A DNA stretch of 5,497 nt from Gracilibacteraceae bacterium (GTDB lineage: Bacteria > Bacillota > Desulfitobacteriia > Desulfitobacteriales > Syntrophobotulaceae): assembly GCA_031274335.1 (NCBI GenBank), contig JAISQG010000129.1, positions 1-5,497 on the forward strand, in the 5' to 3' direction. Shown in pieces: positions 5,353 to 5,497 of the stretch. The translations under genes were made by a program, and so were the position numbers. Within the stretch, counting starts at the first letter, position 1; every line of letters begins with the position of its first letter. The notes under the pieces were generated by a model. The model was not told where the DNA came from, did not search any database, and saw only the letters and a list, made by a program, of their open reading frames with translations.

Positions 5353-5355
5353 TTA

Positions 5356-5379
5356 GCGCAATAAGCGAAGCGTTTGCGC
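5356..5379. repeat. GCGCAA/TTGCGC hairpin
   Basis: GCGCAA (5356-5361) and TTGCGC (5374-5379) form a 6-bp stem around a 12-nt loop. The segment GCGAAGCGT (5365-5373) within it recurs at 5455-5463, inside hairpin unit B, so this is part of the same repeat mosaic. Confidence 0.6.
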
Positions 5380-5429
5380 CGGTCGCAGTTGTGCCGATCC
5401 CTGTTTTATATCTAAAATGGACAAATAGG

Positions 5430-5472
5430 CCATACGACACCGCAATCACGCGGCGCGAAGCGTCGCGTGTTG
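5430..5472 (+). repeat. Hairpin repeat unit B
   Basis: It matches unit A in the first half (CCATAC, then ACC, then CAATCACG) and at the end (CGTGTTG). Its stem is CACGCGGCGC (5447-5456) / GCGTCGCGTG (5460-5469) with loop GAA. Relative to unit A, three stem pairs change on both sides and one becomes G-T, so pairing is kept while sequence is not. The 25-nt dispersed repeat follows immediately. Confidence 0.8.
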
Positions 5473-5497
5473 CCTACCGCCGCGAACAATAGCAGTT
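5473..5497. repeat. 25-nt dispersed repeat, copy 2 (runs to window end)
   Basis: Identical to 2286-2310 over all 25 nt. It follows hairpin unit B directly, as copy 1 follows a different hairpin at 2263-2281. The match reaches the last base, so the true repeat may be longer. Confidence 0.85.

Noticed and set aside
5310..5472. CRISPR array
   Set aside because: Only two units, imperfectly matching, 120 nt apart and strongly palindromic throughout, with no cas genes.
5232..5492. 86-codon open frame over the tRNA and downstream repeats
   Set aside because: It starts inside tRNA-Leu and continues through hairpin repeats, so it is a chance frame.

Overview
The window reads as chromosomal DNA from a GC-rich member of the Clostridia (Firmicutes). 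This is inferred from separate alpha/beta glycyl-tRNA synthetase subunits (only the beta-subunit end is visible), strong GGAGG ribosome sites, SigA-type promoters, a Gram-positive style lipoprotein, an ECF sigma factor paired with a DUF4349 membrane protein, and GC-rich intergenic palindromes. No genus can be named safely.

Layout, left to right. 1-404 (+) is the 3' end of glyS. 494-2083 (+) encodes a surface lipoprotein of the 5'-nucleotidase/UshA family with both domains intact. 2084-2323 is non-coding and packed with palindromes and short repeats between two convergent genes. 3502-2324 and 4017-3517 (-) form a two-gene operon: an ECF sigma factor followed by a two-membrane-segment DUF4349 protein that may sense a signal and hold the sigma factor. 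4415-4137 (-) is a 92-residue protein of unknown function with its own strong promoter (4461-4489) and intrinsic terminator (4099-4127). 4431-4740 is a divergent intergenic region holding two promoters, hairpins and a short out-of-frame coding remnant. 4741-5139 (+) encodes a small, more AT-rich membrane protein. 5226-5312 (+) is a complete tRNA-Leu(CAA) with its own promoter. 5313-5497 is non-coding and made of related hairpin repeats.

The glyS, nucleotidase and tRNA genes are ordinary. The sigma/DUF4349 pair is the only clear functional partnership. The least explained content is the intergenic repeat material. Two 43-nt hairpin units, exactly 120 nt apart and starting at the tRNA CCA end, differ by compensatory stem changes. 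A 25-nt sequence is shared exactly between the end of the window and the nucleotidase/DUF4349 intergenic region, each time directly after a different hairpin. I see no CRISPR array, transposase, integrase or recognisable defence system.
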